This document shows, piece by piece, positions 22,991 to 34,440 of a stretch of DNA of 64,000 bases. Numbering within the stretch: the first letter of the stretch is position 1; every line of letters begins with the position of its first letter. The translations under genes were made by a program, and so were the position numbers. The notes under the pieces are model-generated. The model had not been told where the DNA came from, did no database searches, and saw nothing but the letters and a program-made list of their open reading frames with translations. The stretch is from Ampelomyces quisqualis (lineage: Eukaryota > Ascomycota > Dothideomycetes > Pleosporales > Phaeosphaeriaceae), in assembly GCA_018398575.1 (NCBI GenBank), contig JAGTXZ010000018.1, positions 1,364,001 to 1,428,000 on the forward strand, given 5' to 3'.

Positions 22991-24178
22991 TGCGTTAGAA
23001 TATTTAAGTTGTATACTAGCGTCTAGCAGTTTACGTAGAATTATAGAGAAGTTTTTTATACGTCTGCAGTTTTGTTAGCAAGAGAAGCTGTTTGTTGCCT
23101 TTTGTTTCTTTACACTATGTTGTTCTATTGTAATTCTATATTATCTGTTAGTGTATCTAACGCCCTAGACTGTGTACTATTAGCGTAGATAGTAGTTAAT
23201 AGATCTCTATAGTGTACGCAGCTTGCAGCTAGTAAAGAAGTGTATAGCAGCCTGCTTCTGTTATACATTTTAATATTAGTTTAAAACGTTTGTATTTTTA
23301 ACTAGATAATTCTGCTTTACGTTCTATAGATTTGTTTGTAAGGAGATTAGTTTTTCTTTTTTAACACTAAGTTTGCTGTTAATATAGTAGTATTCCTTTG
23401 TTTAAGTGTTTTCTCTTAGTATTAGTAACTAATGTTGCAAATTATGTAGTACGCAGTATCTTATAAAGAATACTATTATTGTCTATTGTCTTGTGTTCTT
23501 ATATAATAGCCTTGTCTCTTGTTAACATATCTTATAGTGTAGTGTCTCTGCTTAGTGCTAGTATACTAGAGTGCTTAACTTCCTACGCTACTGTTCTACC
23601 TAGATGTTACTATGCGTGCATAATTTCTTAACAACCCTGCTCTTTTAGTTGCATAGATTGTGTGCTACTACTTTAGATTATTAATCTAGTCTTTAGCTAA
23701 ATATAGTTAGTACTAGGTAATTATTCTTTAATTTTAGTGTTTGCTAGGCTAATGTTGTCTAGTTATTTTAGTTAATGCGCTAGCTAAAATACTAGAGATT
23801 ATAGGCTCTATAAGATAATTTGTGCAATAGCTATTCTTGTTCTAGTTAAGTATAGTATTGTTACGCTTTTCTAACTGTAACTACACTATAATATTACTCT
23901 TAGTTTTTACGCTTATAGACAGCCTAGCGTTATCTTATTTTAGGTATATAGCATTCTTGTGTTTGTATTAGCGTAGTCTTACTACCTAGTTATGTATATC
24001 TTTTTAGCGTCTGTCTTACAGCTCTATAGCTATCTATTTTATAGTTGCCTGTTACAGTGCTCCTAGCTTGTTAATATATTGCCTATTATTTGTAGTAAAC
24101 TCTTACTAACCTATATACACCTATAGTTAATCTATTATATCTGTTGCTTTGTAGTATAATAGTCTAGGAAGTAATAGC

Positions 24179-24329
24179 GTTAGGAAAATTTAAGATTAAT
24201 CTGATCGGCCTAATCGCCGCGACCTGCAGCAGCCCAACAGCAATACTGTCTACTAGACAATTCGCTAAAGTCGCCCCACTCACTTCTGGTTACTAGCGAC
24301 CTAACAGCAACCTGACAGCAACCTAACAG
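24179..24329 (-). repeat. Right terminal inverted repeat of the unclassified element
   Basis: Inverted copy of 13848-13987. The outer end carries two extra short repeats of the type CAACCTGACAG. It is followed by GTCGCTAGT-like short tandem units. Confidence 0.8.
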
Positions 24330-24970
24330 AGTTGCTAGATCTAACAGAGTCGCTAGTGTCGCTAATGTCGCCAATTTTACTCACGTAACTGTATTACTGT
24401 ATTTTCATAATTACGTAAGTAACCTAAAAATACAAAATATAGAGCGGAATTCCCTCTTTGAAATGCACTATTCAGAATTTTTGTAGCTGCTCTAGTTATT
24501 GAGATATAGCGCGTTGAAGTTATAAACTTTTTTAAAAAAACTTTAAGTATGTTCAACACAATAGATCTACGCACCCCCTATATAATATACTATAATAAAA
24601 TGTCCTAAAGTAAAATCTGCACTTTAGTTACTATTTCTTTAATAAAAAATATAATATATTATCTAGTTAAAGTGCTAGAGCTTTAGCGAAAACAAGCCTT
24701 GGCAAAGAACTTTAAAACTCTACAAACTTCACTGACTTGCATCTCAACAACGAGAGCAGCTATAAGAAATCTGAAAAGTACGTTTTAAAGAGAAAATCAA
24801 GCTCTATATTTTTGGTTTTTAGGATAATAACGTAATGGCGCGGGTGGGGCAGGTGGGTCCAGTGGATCAGGCAGATTAATTTGAGCGTTTCAGTCTAATT
24901 AGGCGGCCAGAACAAATAGGGAACCCTAGGGACAGTCGAGTACAGTCGAGAACTGTCTGGTCGACCGTTC
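24330..24970. other. Weakly RIP-mutated remnant between two elements
   Basis: About 640 bp of mixed composition. A 65-codon minus frame (24377-24574) is too short and unlike anything I recognise. GC-rich tracts near 24835-25000 include tandem-like AGTCGAG units and GTCGCTAATGTCGC repeats. Probably a fragment of a further element; no function assigned. Confidence 0.4.
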
Positions 24971-24981
24971 TGACAGTGTCG

Positions 24982-26720
24982 CTAATGTCGCGGATGTCGC
25001 CAACGTTGTATTTTCCTAACAAGTACCTTACAGTTCTTCTCTATCTTATTTAGGCTGTATATTGCAACAATATAGTCTAAGAGGCAGGCTAGATCTTTGT
25101 AGTTAAGATTGCGCTCTTTAGGTAACTTAATAAAGCTCTTAACGTCTATACTATTAACAACGCGCATGTCTTTAAGCTAGTTAACTAAATTATTAAGCTT
25201 ATAGTAGGTCTTTTAGAAGTTAGCTATACATAGCTGTAGGCTGTAGTATATGTTTAGATATATTAAGATCTGCTAGCTACTGTATATAGTCTTAGCTCTT
25301 ATCTTGTTATACTACGCGTAACATTCCTAGCAAATAGCGTAGATAATATCTATTGTCTTAGTAGAATGTTTACCTATTATACTTTTCTCTACTACAAAGT
25401 GTAGGAAATAGGCGCAGACTTTAGCTTTCTATGCGCAGGTAATGCCTTAGTCTATTAGTTAGTATAATATTATGCTACCTGCAGGTAGAAATATAACTCT
25501 ATTATATTAGTAAGCATTATAACCTCTATTGCTATAATAAGCCTATAGTATATTAACACTATATATACTAAATGTTCTACAGCAATTAGTAGCTTATCTA
25601 AAGCTTAGCTACTGCGTGTTTGTAAGGCAGGAACCTATTAATTAGTAATAATACTTGTCTGTTTATACAGTTATTAAACTATTTCAGCTATTCTAGCATA
25701 ATATTAGTGTCTATTTAGGTAGAATTATTGTCCTAATAGACACAACTAAGACTATAGATGTTTAGGTTCTTTTTACTATCTATATAAGTTGTGTAGTTTA
25801 AGGATCCTATAAACTATAGAAGTACTTAGTCTAAGCTATCTGCGTTTATGCACAGCACACTAGTTATGTGCTCTCTATTTAGTCTAGGTCTAGCTCCTAG
25901 ATTATCTACTAACATGTATTAGAGCAAGTGTTTCTAGTATATACTAGCCTTATCTATGTTATATAAATCTTTAGGCGCGTATCTACTTACTATGTTGCAA
26001 ATCTCTTCTATTGTAAGCTTAGTGTCCTTAACTATTATACTGCTATAGTTATCTACTGTTTTTGCAAACTGTTTATATAACTGCACGCTATGTTATTATT
26101 TATATATAGTAAGCTATCTGTTATTAAACTCTGGTATTTTGCAGCTGTTGTATTTAGGCAGCTATTGCTAAAGTTAACGTGTAGTTTTGCAAATTATATT
26201 ATTAGTAACATTAACGCAGGCTGCCTGCAACTCTATATACTAGTTATTTAGAGCTGCCTTAAGAGTTTCCTATTGCAGACGCCTATTGTGCGCGTAGTTA
26301 TAGCTAGTGTATTTGGTTTTGTTGCTGTCTAAGTGTTCTTGCGTTATTAGAAGGATATTAGTTATATTATTTAGTTGCACATAGCAGCAAAAGGCTCTAG
26401 TAGCCTATATAGTAAGTTGTTATAGTGTTAAATATAGAAACAATGCCTTATATTTACAAACCTTAACACGTTCTATAATAGTCTAGGCATAACTGTGTTG
26501 CTAGTTAGGCGTTAGACCTTAACCTATCTATAAACTAAATAATATAGGCTTAATGTTATAGTAGTAGAATAACTATAGAAACTAGATATATTTACAATAA
26601 GCAATCTACTATCTAATATAGTAAAGATAATACACTTGCGCATACTAATACTTTAGTAGCTACTTATAGTATTTAATATAAAACAAAATCTAAACTTAGC
26701 CTTAAACCTATACTAGTATT
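24982..26720 (-). pseudogene. Fot1/pogo-like transposase (degenerate)
   Basis: Minus-strand reading gives, in order, a Tc5/CENP-B-type HTH segment (IPEFNNR-LTIYK--H), the lead into the DDE core (KDLYNIDKASIY), a strand with INADSLD and FIGSLNYTTY corresponding to the CANADGSE..PLVIGKS region of DDE_1 enzymes, and the block FLPAGSIILYQLIDQGI matching the LPPNTTSLTQPLDQGI motif. A C-terminal part (NLVN-LKDMRVVNSIDVKSF...) runs to about 25000. At least one frameshift lies between the two DDE halves near 25.6 kb, and many codons are TAG/TAA. Assignment to the Fot1/pogo group of the Tc1/mariner superfamily is firm; terminal repeats were not pinned down. Confidence 0.85.
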
Positions 26721-26778
26721 ATTATAGCACTAATTAGTTACTCTAAGTGCCTATTGCAGTAGATAGCTTACAATTAAC

Positions 26779-27182
26779 GCTAATAGTACTTTCTAGTAGA
26801 TAATAGTTATAGATAGTGCAACGCAACTATAGCTACTAGTTGTTAAAAGAGCCTGCTATAGTAGTAGGTTGCGTGCAGCACTAGTAGTATTCTCTAGTAA
26901 ATAACAGTTGCTAACAGTGCAACGTAACTGTAGCTGCTAGTAGTTAGAAAAGCCTGCTGTAGTAGTAGGTCGTGTGCAGCACTAGTAGTATTCTTTAGTA
27001 AACAATAGTTACTAACAGTGTAACGCAACTGTAGCTGCTAGTTGTTAAAAGAGCCTACTGCAGTAGTAGGTAGCGTACAGCACTAGTAGTATTCTCTAGT
27101 AGATAATAGTTGCTAACAGTACAACGCAACTGTAGCTGCTAGTTGTTAGAAGAGCCTAATTGTAGAGATTAATACGTTTAAA
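26779..27182. repeat. Tandem array, four units of 101 bp
   Basis: Anchors (ACTAGTAGTA and variants) at 26779, 26880, 26981 and 27082 give a constant 101-bp period. Units contain GTTGCTAACAGTGCAACG-like near-palindromes. Lies just upstream of the Fot1-like gene, where subterminal repeats could sit. Confidence 0.85.
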
Positions 27183-27743
27183 GTGTTTGCTGCCTTATAT
27201 ACTATACACAAGATTTATAAAGTATTGCGCGTTACCTCTTATATATGTTTTTTTCTACTAAGTGTCTCTAAGACAAATAAATGTAAGCCTGTTGTTTTAA
27301 TTTATACAGGTATCTTTTAAAGTCTTAGTTGTGCCTACTAGTATAGTAGGTATCCTTTTTGTTACTAGCTAGCAGCATCTTAGTATAGATAAGTTTAATG
27401 TGCGTAACTTCTTTGCGTTAATAGAAGTTCTTAAAGCTGTAATAAAGCTTAGTAACAATAGAGGACTTAATGTTGTGTAAGTTGTAGTTAGAATATCTTA
27501 ATATCTAGACGTTAGATTACTGCTTATAGGGTCTAACAGAAATACATTGTATATAGTATAAGAGAGGTTGTAGCTGCTTAGGTAGGCTTTGCTATTAAAG
27601 AGCCTGATAAGAGTACTAGGATAGAGATATCCTAACAAATAACTGTAACTCTACGTTGTCTTTGATTTTTGCCTGTAACAATATATAGACAAAAGCATGT
27701 AAATTGTAGTTATATCTTTAATATCTTCTAGTTACCTAACAGT

Positions 27744-28380
27744 ATAAGAATTGCGTTCTTAAGTTAGGCTAAGTTGTTAATATGTATTATAGGATATAAC
27801 AAAGTTATTGCAATAACAGCGCTCTTAAGTTAGGCTAAGTTATTAATATGCATACTAGGATGCTATTATAGTTATTGTTATAGAGATCTTTACTTTTAAA
27901 CACGCTATAAGGTATCTTAGTTAAGTAATAGTGTTATAGGACATAACAAAGTTGTTGTAACAACAGCGCTCTTAAGTTAGGCTAAGTTGTTAATGTGTGT
28001 ATTAGGATGCTATTATAGCTGTTGTTGTAGAAATCCTTGCTTTTAAACACGCTATAAGGTATCTTAGTTAAGTAATAGTGTTATAGGATATAATAAAGTT
28101 GTTGCAACAACAGCGCTCTTAAGTTAGGCTAAGTTATTAATGTGCGTATTAGGATGCTATTATAGCTATTGTTGTAGAGATCTTTGCTTTTAAACACGCT
28201 ATAAAGTATCTTAGTTAAGTAATAGTGTTACAGGACATAACAAAGTTATTGTAACAACAGTGCTCTTAAGTTAGGCTAAGTTATTAATGTGCGCCCTAGA
28301 ATGCTATTATAGCTGTTGTTGTAGAGATCCTTGTTGTTAAACACATTATAAGGTATCTTAGTTAAGCTATAACATCTAAA
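27744..28380. repeat. Tandem array, 147-bp period, four units plus a partial one
   Basis: The anchor GCTCTTAAGTTAGGCTAAGT recurs at 27821, 27968, 28115 and 28262, exactly 147 bp apart, with a partial unit from about 27744. Units contain AACAAAGTTGTTG...CAACAACAGC. No ORF. Confidence 0.9.
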
Positions 28381-28656
28381 TAGCTACTAAAGGGTCTATT
28401 TAGGACATAAATTTGCTTCTATGCTAGTAGGCTAAGAAGTAGCGCAGGTGTAGTGCTAACAACATAGTAAAGCTTAGTTTTAGATTTTTAAACTACACAA
28501 ACATATAGACGTAATAGGTATAGTTTTAGTTTTGTAAGAATAAAAATATAATAAAGAATTAAGTTTCTTAGACTTATAAGGAATATATATACAAAGATAG
28601 TAACATTAAATTAGGAGTATAAGTTACGTGTTAAGAAGTAGCTGCATATATAGGTA

Positions 28657-28965
28657 TATAGGTAAATTTATCTCTAGTTTTAAGGTTAGAAAAGTGTAAG
28701 GAGGCGCAAGTGTATAATAGATAAAAATAACACTAGGTTTTGTGTATGTTTTAACAAAAGACTATTACCTTAACTCTAAGACTAGAGACATATAGGTAAA
28801 TTTATCTCTAGTTTTAAGGTTAGGAAAGTGTAAGGAGGCGCAAGTATATAATAGATAAAAATAACACTAGGTTTTGTGTATGTTTTAACAAAAGACTGTT
28901 ACTTTAACTCTAAGACTAGAGATATATAGGTAAATTTATCTTTAGTTTTAAGGTTAGGAAAATAT
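28657..28965. repeat. Tandem array, 134-bp period, about 2.3 units
   Basis: The anchor GGTAAATTTATC recurs at 28661, 28795 and 28929, 134 bp apart. Units are nearly identical, so this is a recent or homogenised duplication. Confidence 0.88.
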
Positions 28966-30599
28966 ATATATAGCAAGAGGTAGAGAGTAGCTAGCTAGTA
29001 AGGCTATTATATACTCTATTAGCGCTAATAGTTTAAGAGTAAGCAGCACGTAGATGCGTTTAATGTATAGCAGTTTGTTAATAGTCTTTGTTACTATTTA
29101 GCTTCTATTGTATTTGCACATTAGAGTAAGTTAGAATAGTAGTCTCTAGTAGACAACTGTCCTATACTGTGCTAGAGAAAGAATATGAATTGAATCTGCA
29201 GGTATTTTGAAACTAGAAAAGATTAAATATACTAGCTGCTTAGAACATTAGTTAACACTGTATATAAATTATACTTATTATTTCTTACTATTAAGTAATT
29301 GCCTACGCTTGTTACTAGTCTTACTTATAGTATATATAGTATACTATTCTACCTGCTTCTATCTATACTAAGCCTAGCTACCTTAGTATAGGTTGTATAT
29401 TAGGCTGCTAGAGCTACTAGTCTATTTTTTTTATACTTTTAAACCTTGTACGTGTCTACTTGCAGGTATACTTACCTTTTTAGGTATTTAGGTTCTACTG
29501 TATATATTCTAAACGCGCAGTAACTTATTTATTCTAGAGTGTTAATATTTTTTGGCGTAATAATTATTATTAATATTAATCTTTATTAAGCTGTGTTAGC
29601 TAGCCTAACTAATTAGGTTGTTAATAAGTAAGCTCTAGTGTAATAACGTAACAGTTGTTAGAGTAATAAGAAATATTAAAGGAAAGAAAAATATTAGTTG
29701 TTGCGCCTATAACTATTAGCATAGTTTTGTACACAGGTTAAGTAACTGTTGGCTACAGTAGACTTTAGTAGACTACTATAGACAACAGACTGTGCAGCAC
29801 AGGATAGATGCTGCTAGTAACTACCTTAACACTATATAACTAATATTAATACTATTTTTGCACACTTAGTCTCTTTATATCTAAACTACAGAGTTATATA
29901 TAAACAAATTAGTAATAGATTGTATATGTATACTGTGTAGCTTTTACACTAAGACGTACGCAGGACTTATTAAACATAGTGCTTAATACTAGACGCGTTG
30001 CTACCTACTACCTAACAATACGCTAGTTATAACCTCTAACACTACAATATAATAGCACAGCTCTAATAGCTGTAACGCAATAGATGCTACTCTAGATAAC
30101 GCAGTACCTGCTTTATATAGTAACACCTTATGTAAACACAACTACACTTTAGCTAAATATAAAGTAATAGGGTAAATAGGCTTAATGTTAGCGTCTACAC
30201 AAGAATAAGACAAGCTGTTTAAGATAGCAAGTAGACAGCACGCTAGCAAACCCTTTAGTTTAGAAATAGCAGACACAAAGTAGTAGGCTATACACAGCTA
30301 AATAGCGCACGCGTGCTAACACTAATAAGAATAACATAGTAAGGCCCTTTAGTTCTCTTTTTGCACTAGCGTTTGCATTATAGCTATAAAGGATAAAATG
30401 CACATTAGGTAACGTTAACAGCCTCTTTACTAACATACAGCTATATAAGCTATATTTATAGCTGCAGTTCTAATTAGGGCGCTAGTAGTAGTAGGCTATA
30501 TTAAACATTTAATCTAGGCTATAAGACAACATATAGATATAAGAGGACGTAGCAATTACATCTAAGTTACTAAACCTCTAACCTAACTAATATATATTT
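28966..30599. other. AT-rich interval, no gene resolved
   Basis: No supportable ORF or terminal repeat. It may contain the 5' end of the Plavaka element that follows. Confidence 0.4.
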
Positions 30600-33500
30600 A
30601 TATACTAGAATATTATGTTACAGATTACCTTTATACTTAGTTATTGCCTATTTGCTAATAAGATAGTTTATGCACCTAGCTATTCTTTTACAAGTACGCC
30701 TAATAAACCTACAAGAGTGTATTATAAACTACACTTAGAAGATTAGTAGTAGTTAATATAACAGCGCTTGCTAGATAGTGCAACCCTTGTGCTAGTTATA
30801 CTAGTAGTAGACAAAACATAGTTGTCTATAATGTCTAGTAACGTAGCAGTATAGCTAATATATATTACTATTAGAAATCTTAACTATAAGGCACAACAAC
30901 GCAGAACAACACCTAGGACACTACTAGCTAGATTTATCCTAACAGCTAAGCTCCTAGATTCTATTCTAAAGAGTAAAGTGTATTATTACTGTATAGGCAA
31001 ACTGTTGTTACGTAAGTACTAACTATAGCGTTAATAACAGAGGGTTACTGTAGAGAACAGACGCTAACTAGCAACTGCAGCACTTAAAGAGGCTACTAAA
31101 TACAGTATATAGCTAGAGTGTGCTAACTAACAAACGCAATAGTGTTACTTAACTATTTATGCAATTCTAGCTAACTATAAAGAGCAAGTGCTACTAACAA
31201 GTGTAAAGAAAAATAGATACTATACTTAATACACAGTACTACTAGACAAACAAGAGAACTTGTGCAACAAATATTTGTAGCAAACAAAAGAGTATACACG
31301 CTTGCAATAGAGTTGTTGTCTTAATAAAAGATATAAAGATTACGTTTATCTAGTAGAGTACTTTAGCTAGAATTACTACAACTTTAATATATATAAGTTG
31401 TTAGCTACAGATATATTGCATCTACTGCTTAAGAGGTTAGTTATAAAGATATTAGAATTTACAGAAGACATGCTAATAGACATACACTCTAGACAAAAGA
31501 AGGGCTAGAATAGTGCTGCAGTTCTAGTAGCAGAAGATAACAGCTGTGCCTAGTTAAATAAAAGGTTTTGCTAGGTTAAGCATAATACTAGACTAAAACA
31601 GTTTAATAACAAGAGGGCTTTTATAGAAGTGTTACAGTAGACTAGCGCAGAACAAAAAGCAGTAATTTGCTAATTTGTAGCAGTAGTGTCCTTTCTGCTA
31701 GCAACTAAGGCACTATATGCATTGCATTTTATCTAGGCTGCGTGCAATCTGCTAGTACTCTTATAATACAAGAGTTATAACAAAAACACGTTAGGGTATA
31801 TATTGTTAGCTATTAAACAAATAGATGTTCTAAAAGAAGAGTTTTAACCTTTTAGACAGACGCAAAGAGAAGAAAAGGATTTTAACTACTCTAAATAGCA
31901 CGCGCTAACCTATATTATTAACAATATCTATATATATAGAGCCCTTGATAGTATATGCACTAGAATAAATAGCAAGGCCTACTATATTACAATAGTAAAA
32001 CAATTCTACCTAATAACAAACAAGAGAGATTTCCTTACGCAGATCTACTTCTATAACTCTAGACAGCTTGCGCTTATAGCGTTTAAACATAAGACAGTTA
32101 TAGACTAAAGTTAATAGTGCACTACTACTAACTAGCGCAAGCACACCTTTACTACAAGCGTGTTAATAGCAATACTATTTAAACAACTTAGATAGTCTAT
32201 ACTAGGCATGTTACTAAATTCTATTATGCTGCCCCTTAGTAAGGTTACTATACATATTATGTTGCTAGACTTTACACATACTGCTGTAGTATTTGTCTAA
32301 TACTACTGTTAGAAGGTAACTAGCTACCTTGTTACTCTATATAATAAAGACAGACAGGACTCTAACCCTTACTAAGTAAACAGAATAAATATAAAAATAT
32401 ACTCTTCTATAAGATGCTTAAAGCTATTAGGTAAACGCTACAACAACTTTAAACATTACAAAGAAGATATTGTGCAATACGCGCCCAACTAGTATAGGAT
32501 TAAAAAATAGCGCAAAGATTACGTGTAGGTGCAAGAGTTTAAATATAAGGACTATACGTAACTATCTTAGACTATTGCAAATAGTAGAGCTGCAGCTTAG
32601 GTGCACCTAATACTTATATTTATTAATAACAAACACTAAGACAAGGACAAAAAGAAATATAAGTATACAGGTGCCTTCTGTAAGGTTATAGCGTTTAACA
32701 ACAATAGTTAAATTAATAATACAATAGAGATGCTAAGCGTGCGCTGCTGCACACATAGTACAAAGACTAAGTAACGCATATTATAAGCATTTAAGGTATA
32801 TAACATAACAACTATTATTTGCTCTATGTACTTAGTACTAAAGAATCTACCTACACTTAATAATAAGGTCTTTATTTCTTATTATATAAATAATTACATT
32901 AATTAGGACAAATATAATAGACTGTATTCTTTTACATTTAATTAAGACTAGAAACATATAGTGCAGAATTATAAACAAAAGTAAGTGTAGTAAGACAACT
33001 AGTATGTAGCATTAGACACAGTAAATAGAATTATATATCTAACAATAGCTCTACTGTTGCTTTAGCCTACCTAATAGAACGTAAACCTACTAACATAACA
33101 AGCGCTATAATACAGAACTATAGCGTAAGGCTACTAACACAACCTCTTTACTACATACTATACACTACTACAAATGCGTAATAATAGCAACTCTTATCTA
33201 CATACGCAAGTATTATAGAGATATTGCAATAGTTACCTAGAATTACTAGTTAGTGCAGACAAGAGGATAGCACTACTGTAGTAACACTAAACATAATTGT
33301 TAAAAGACAGCATATGCAATATAATGCAACTAACAGCAAAAGAATATAACTTAATATACTCTAACGTAGAACAAGAGATAAAGAGGCAGAAGATGCTAGG
33401 CTGTTCTCTATAGACAACTATAGTAAAAGAACACTTACAGCAAATTACAAAGGTAATTGCATTACAACAGAACAGACTACTATAAAACGCAGCTAATAGT

Positions 33501-33990
33501 TACCTTATCTAAACAATTACACACTTTGCTATCTAATATAACTACAACGCAGCCTAATAGATGCGCTTGCAACAGAATAAAACTAAACTAAATAACAATT
33601 AGGAGTAAGCTTTGCTAGATAGAAACCTACGTAGAAAGATAATAGAAACAGTTAACAAAGAGTTAAGCATAACACAAATTACCTCTAATATAACAACTAT
33701 ATTAGTGTTAAACGCAACTAGAAACAAGCACACTCTTATTAGAACAAACTAGCTGTTATATGCACACTACAACCTGCTAGTAATAGACAAGTATATTAAC
33801 AACCTTAATTACAATTTATTTGTGCAGATATTAGAGCACAAATTAGGCTTTAAAAGTAAATGTAACAGTATATATTACTACACAAAGAAGGAAGATAGAT
33901 AGGCGCAAATACAGATATCTATAAAGGTACGCTAGTACAGCGTATTACAAGAGACAGTTGCATTAAAGATACACTAGGCGTTATTTACAA
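30600..33990 (+). pseudogene. Plavaka-type (CACTA-like) transposase, degenerate
   Basis: A single plus-strand frame, broken almost only by TAG/TAA, contains the landmarks of fungal Plavaka transposases: a NLNYKAQQRRTTP segment (about 30.87 kb) like the IGNI..IRRKPS region; LLATDILHLLLKRLVIKIL (about 31.4 kb) like ADLLHMLELGVFKH; TSAEQKAVICxFVAVVS (about 31.65 kb) like QWTGTEHKEM; KxHALTYIIN and NKRDFLTQ (about 31.9-32.04 kb) like KLHSMxHY and NKRDYxEQ; then the long C-terminal region. Family membership comes from the order and spacing of these blocks. TIRs starting CACT were not found. Non-functional. Confidence 0.8.
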
Positions 33991-34080
33991 TTAAACTACA
34001 AACATAACTAGCATAGTAGTATACTAGATCTATACTAACAACTTACTAGGTAAATAGTTTTCTATATATAAGGCTACTAG

Positions 34081-34440
34081 ATTGCCTATATTGCGCGCAC
34101 AACTATTTATACTAACAGTAGACAACTATTATATACGCTAACATTTAGTAGAGAATAGAAGAATAGAAAGGTACCTAATTGCCTGTATTGCGCACACTAC
34201 TATTTGTGCTAATAGTAGACAACTGTTATGTACACTAATATTTAGTTAAGGATAGAAGAGCACCTAATTGCCTGTATTGCGCGCATAACTATTTGTACTA
34301 ACAGTAGATAACTATTGTGTACGCTAGCATATAGTTAAGGATAAGAGAGAGGCTAATTACCTGTATTGCGCGCATAACTATTTGTGCTAACAGTAGACAA
34401 CTATTATGTACGCTAGTACATAGTTAAGAATAAGAGGCTA
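34081..34440. repeat. Tandem array, four units of 89-97 bp
   Basis: ATTGCC(T/C)GTATTGCGCGCA-type anchors at 34081, 34178, 34267 and 34356 (spacings 97, 89, 89). Sits 3' of the Plavaka coding region and could be its subterminal repeats. Confidence 0.85.

Larger units (their letters stand above)
13988..24178 (-). pseudogene. Degenerate coding region of the unclassified TIR element (two parts)
   Basis: Coding remnants lie at 21119-24178 and, beyond chromovirus copy 3, at 13988-14193; removing copy 3 and one TSD rejoins them. On the minus strand the left part reads open into the left TIR, with a Lys/Arg-rich segment before it. The 21.8-22.2 kb part gives a long frame broken only by TAG/TAA, with segments such as QVHLQADYLKTMCSLII and KATAGAV-KKIILEI. 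I do not recognise the family. A 171-bp tandem duplication lies inside the region. Non-functional. Confidence 0.5.
13848..24329 (-). mobile_element. Unclassified DNA element with ~130-bp TIRs, interrupted by chromovirus copy 3
   Basis: Ends 13848-13987 and 24179-24329 are inverted copies of one sequence (CTGTTAGGTCGCTAG... to ...ATTTTCCTAACG), close to identical apart from a small duplication and C/T changes. Subtracting chromovirus copy 3 and one TSD leaves about 3.55 kb. Minus-strand reading frames run from just inside the right TIR to just inside the left TIR, with TAG/TAA interruptions only. Length and long TIRs would suit a Mutator-like or similar DNA transposon, but no catalytic motif was recognised and no TSD is evident (gctctataa versus agttgctag). 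Confidence 0.7.

Noticed and set aside
24377..24574. 65-codon minus ORF
   Set aside because: Short, no recognisable domain, in a mixed remnant.
24179..25020. 842-bp element bounded by GTTAGGAAAA and TTTTCCTAAC
   Set aside because: The left 10-mer is the inner edge of the long TIR and the right one lies inside the Fot1-like reading frame. No TSD is present, so these are better read as the ends of two neighbouring elements.
26779..28965. CRISPR-like array
   Set aside because: The repeats are directly tandem with long units and no spacers, in a eukaryotic genome.
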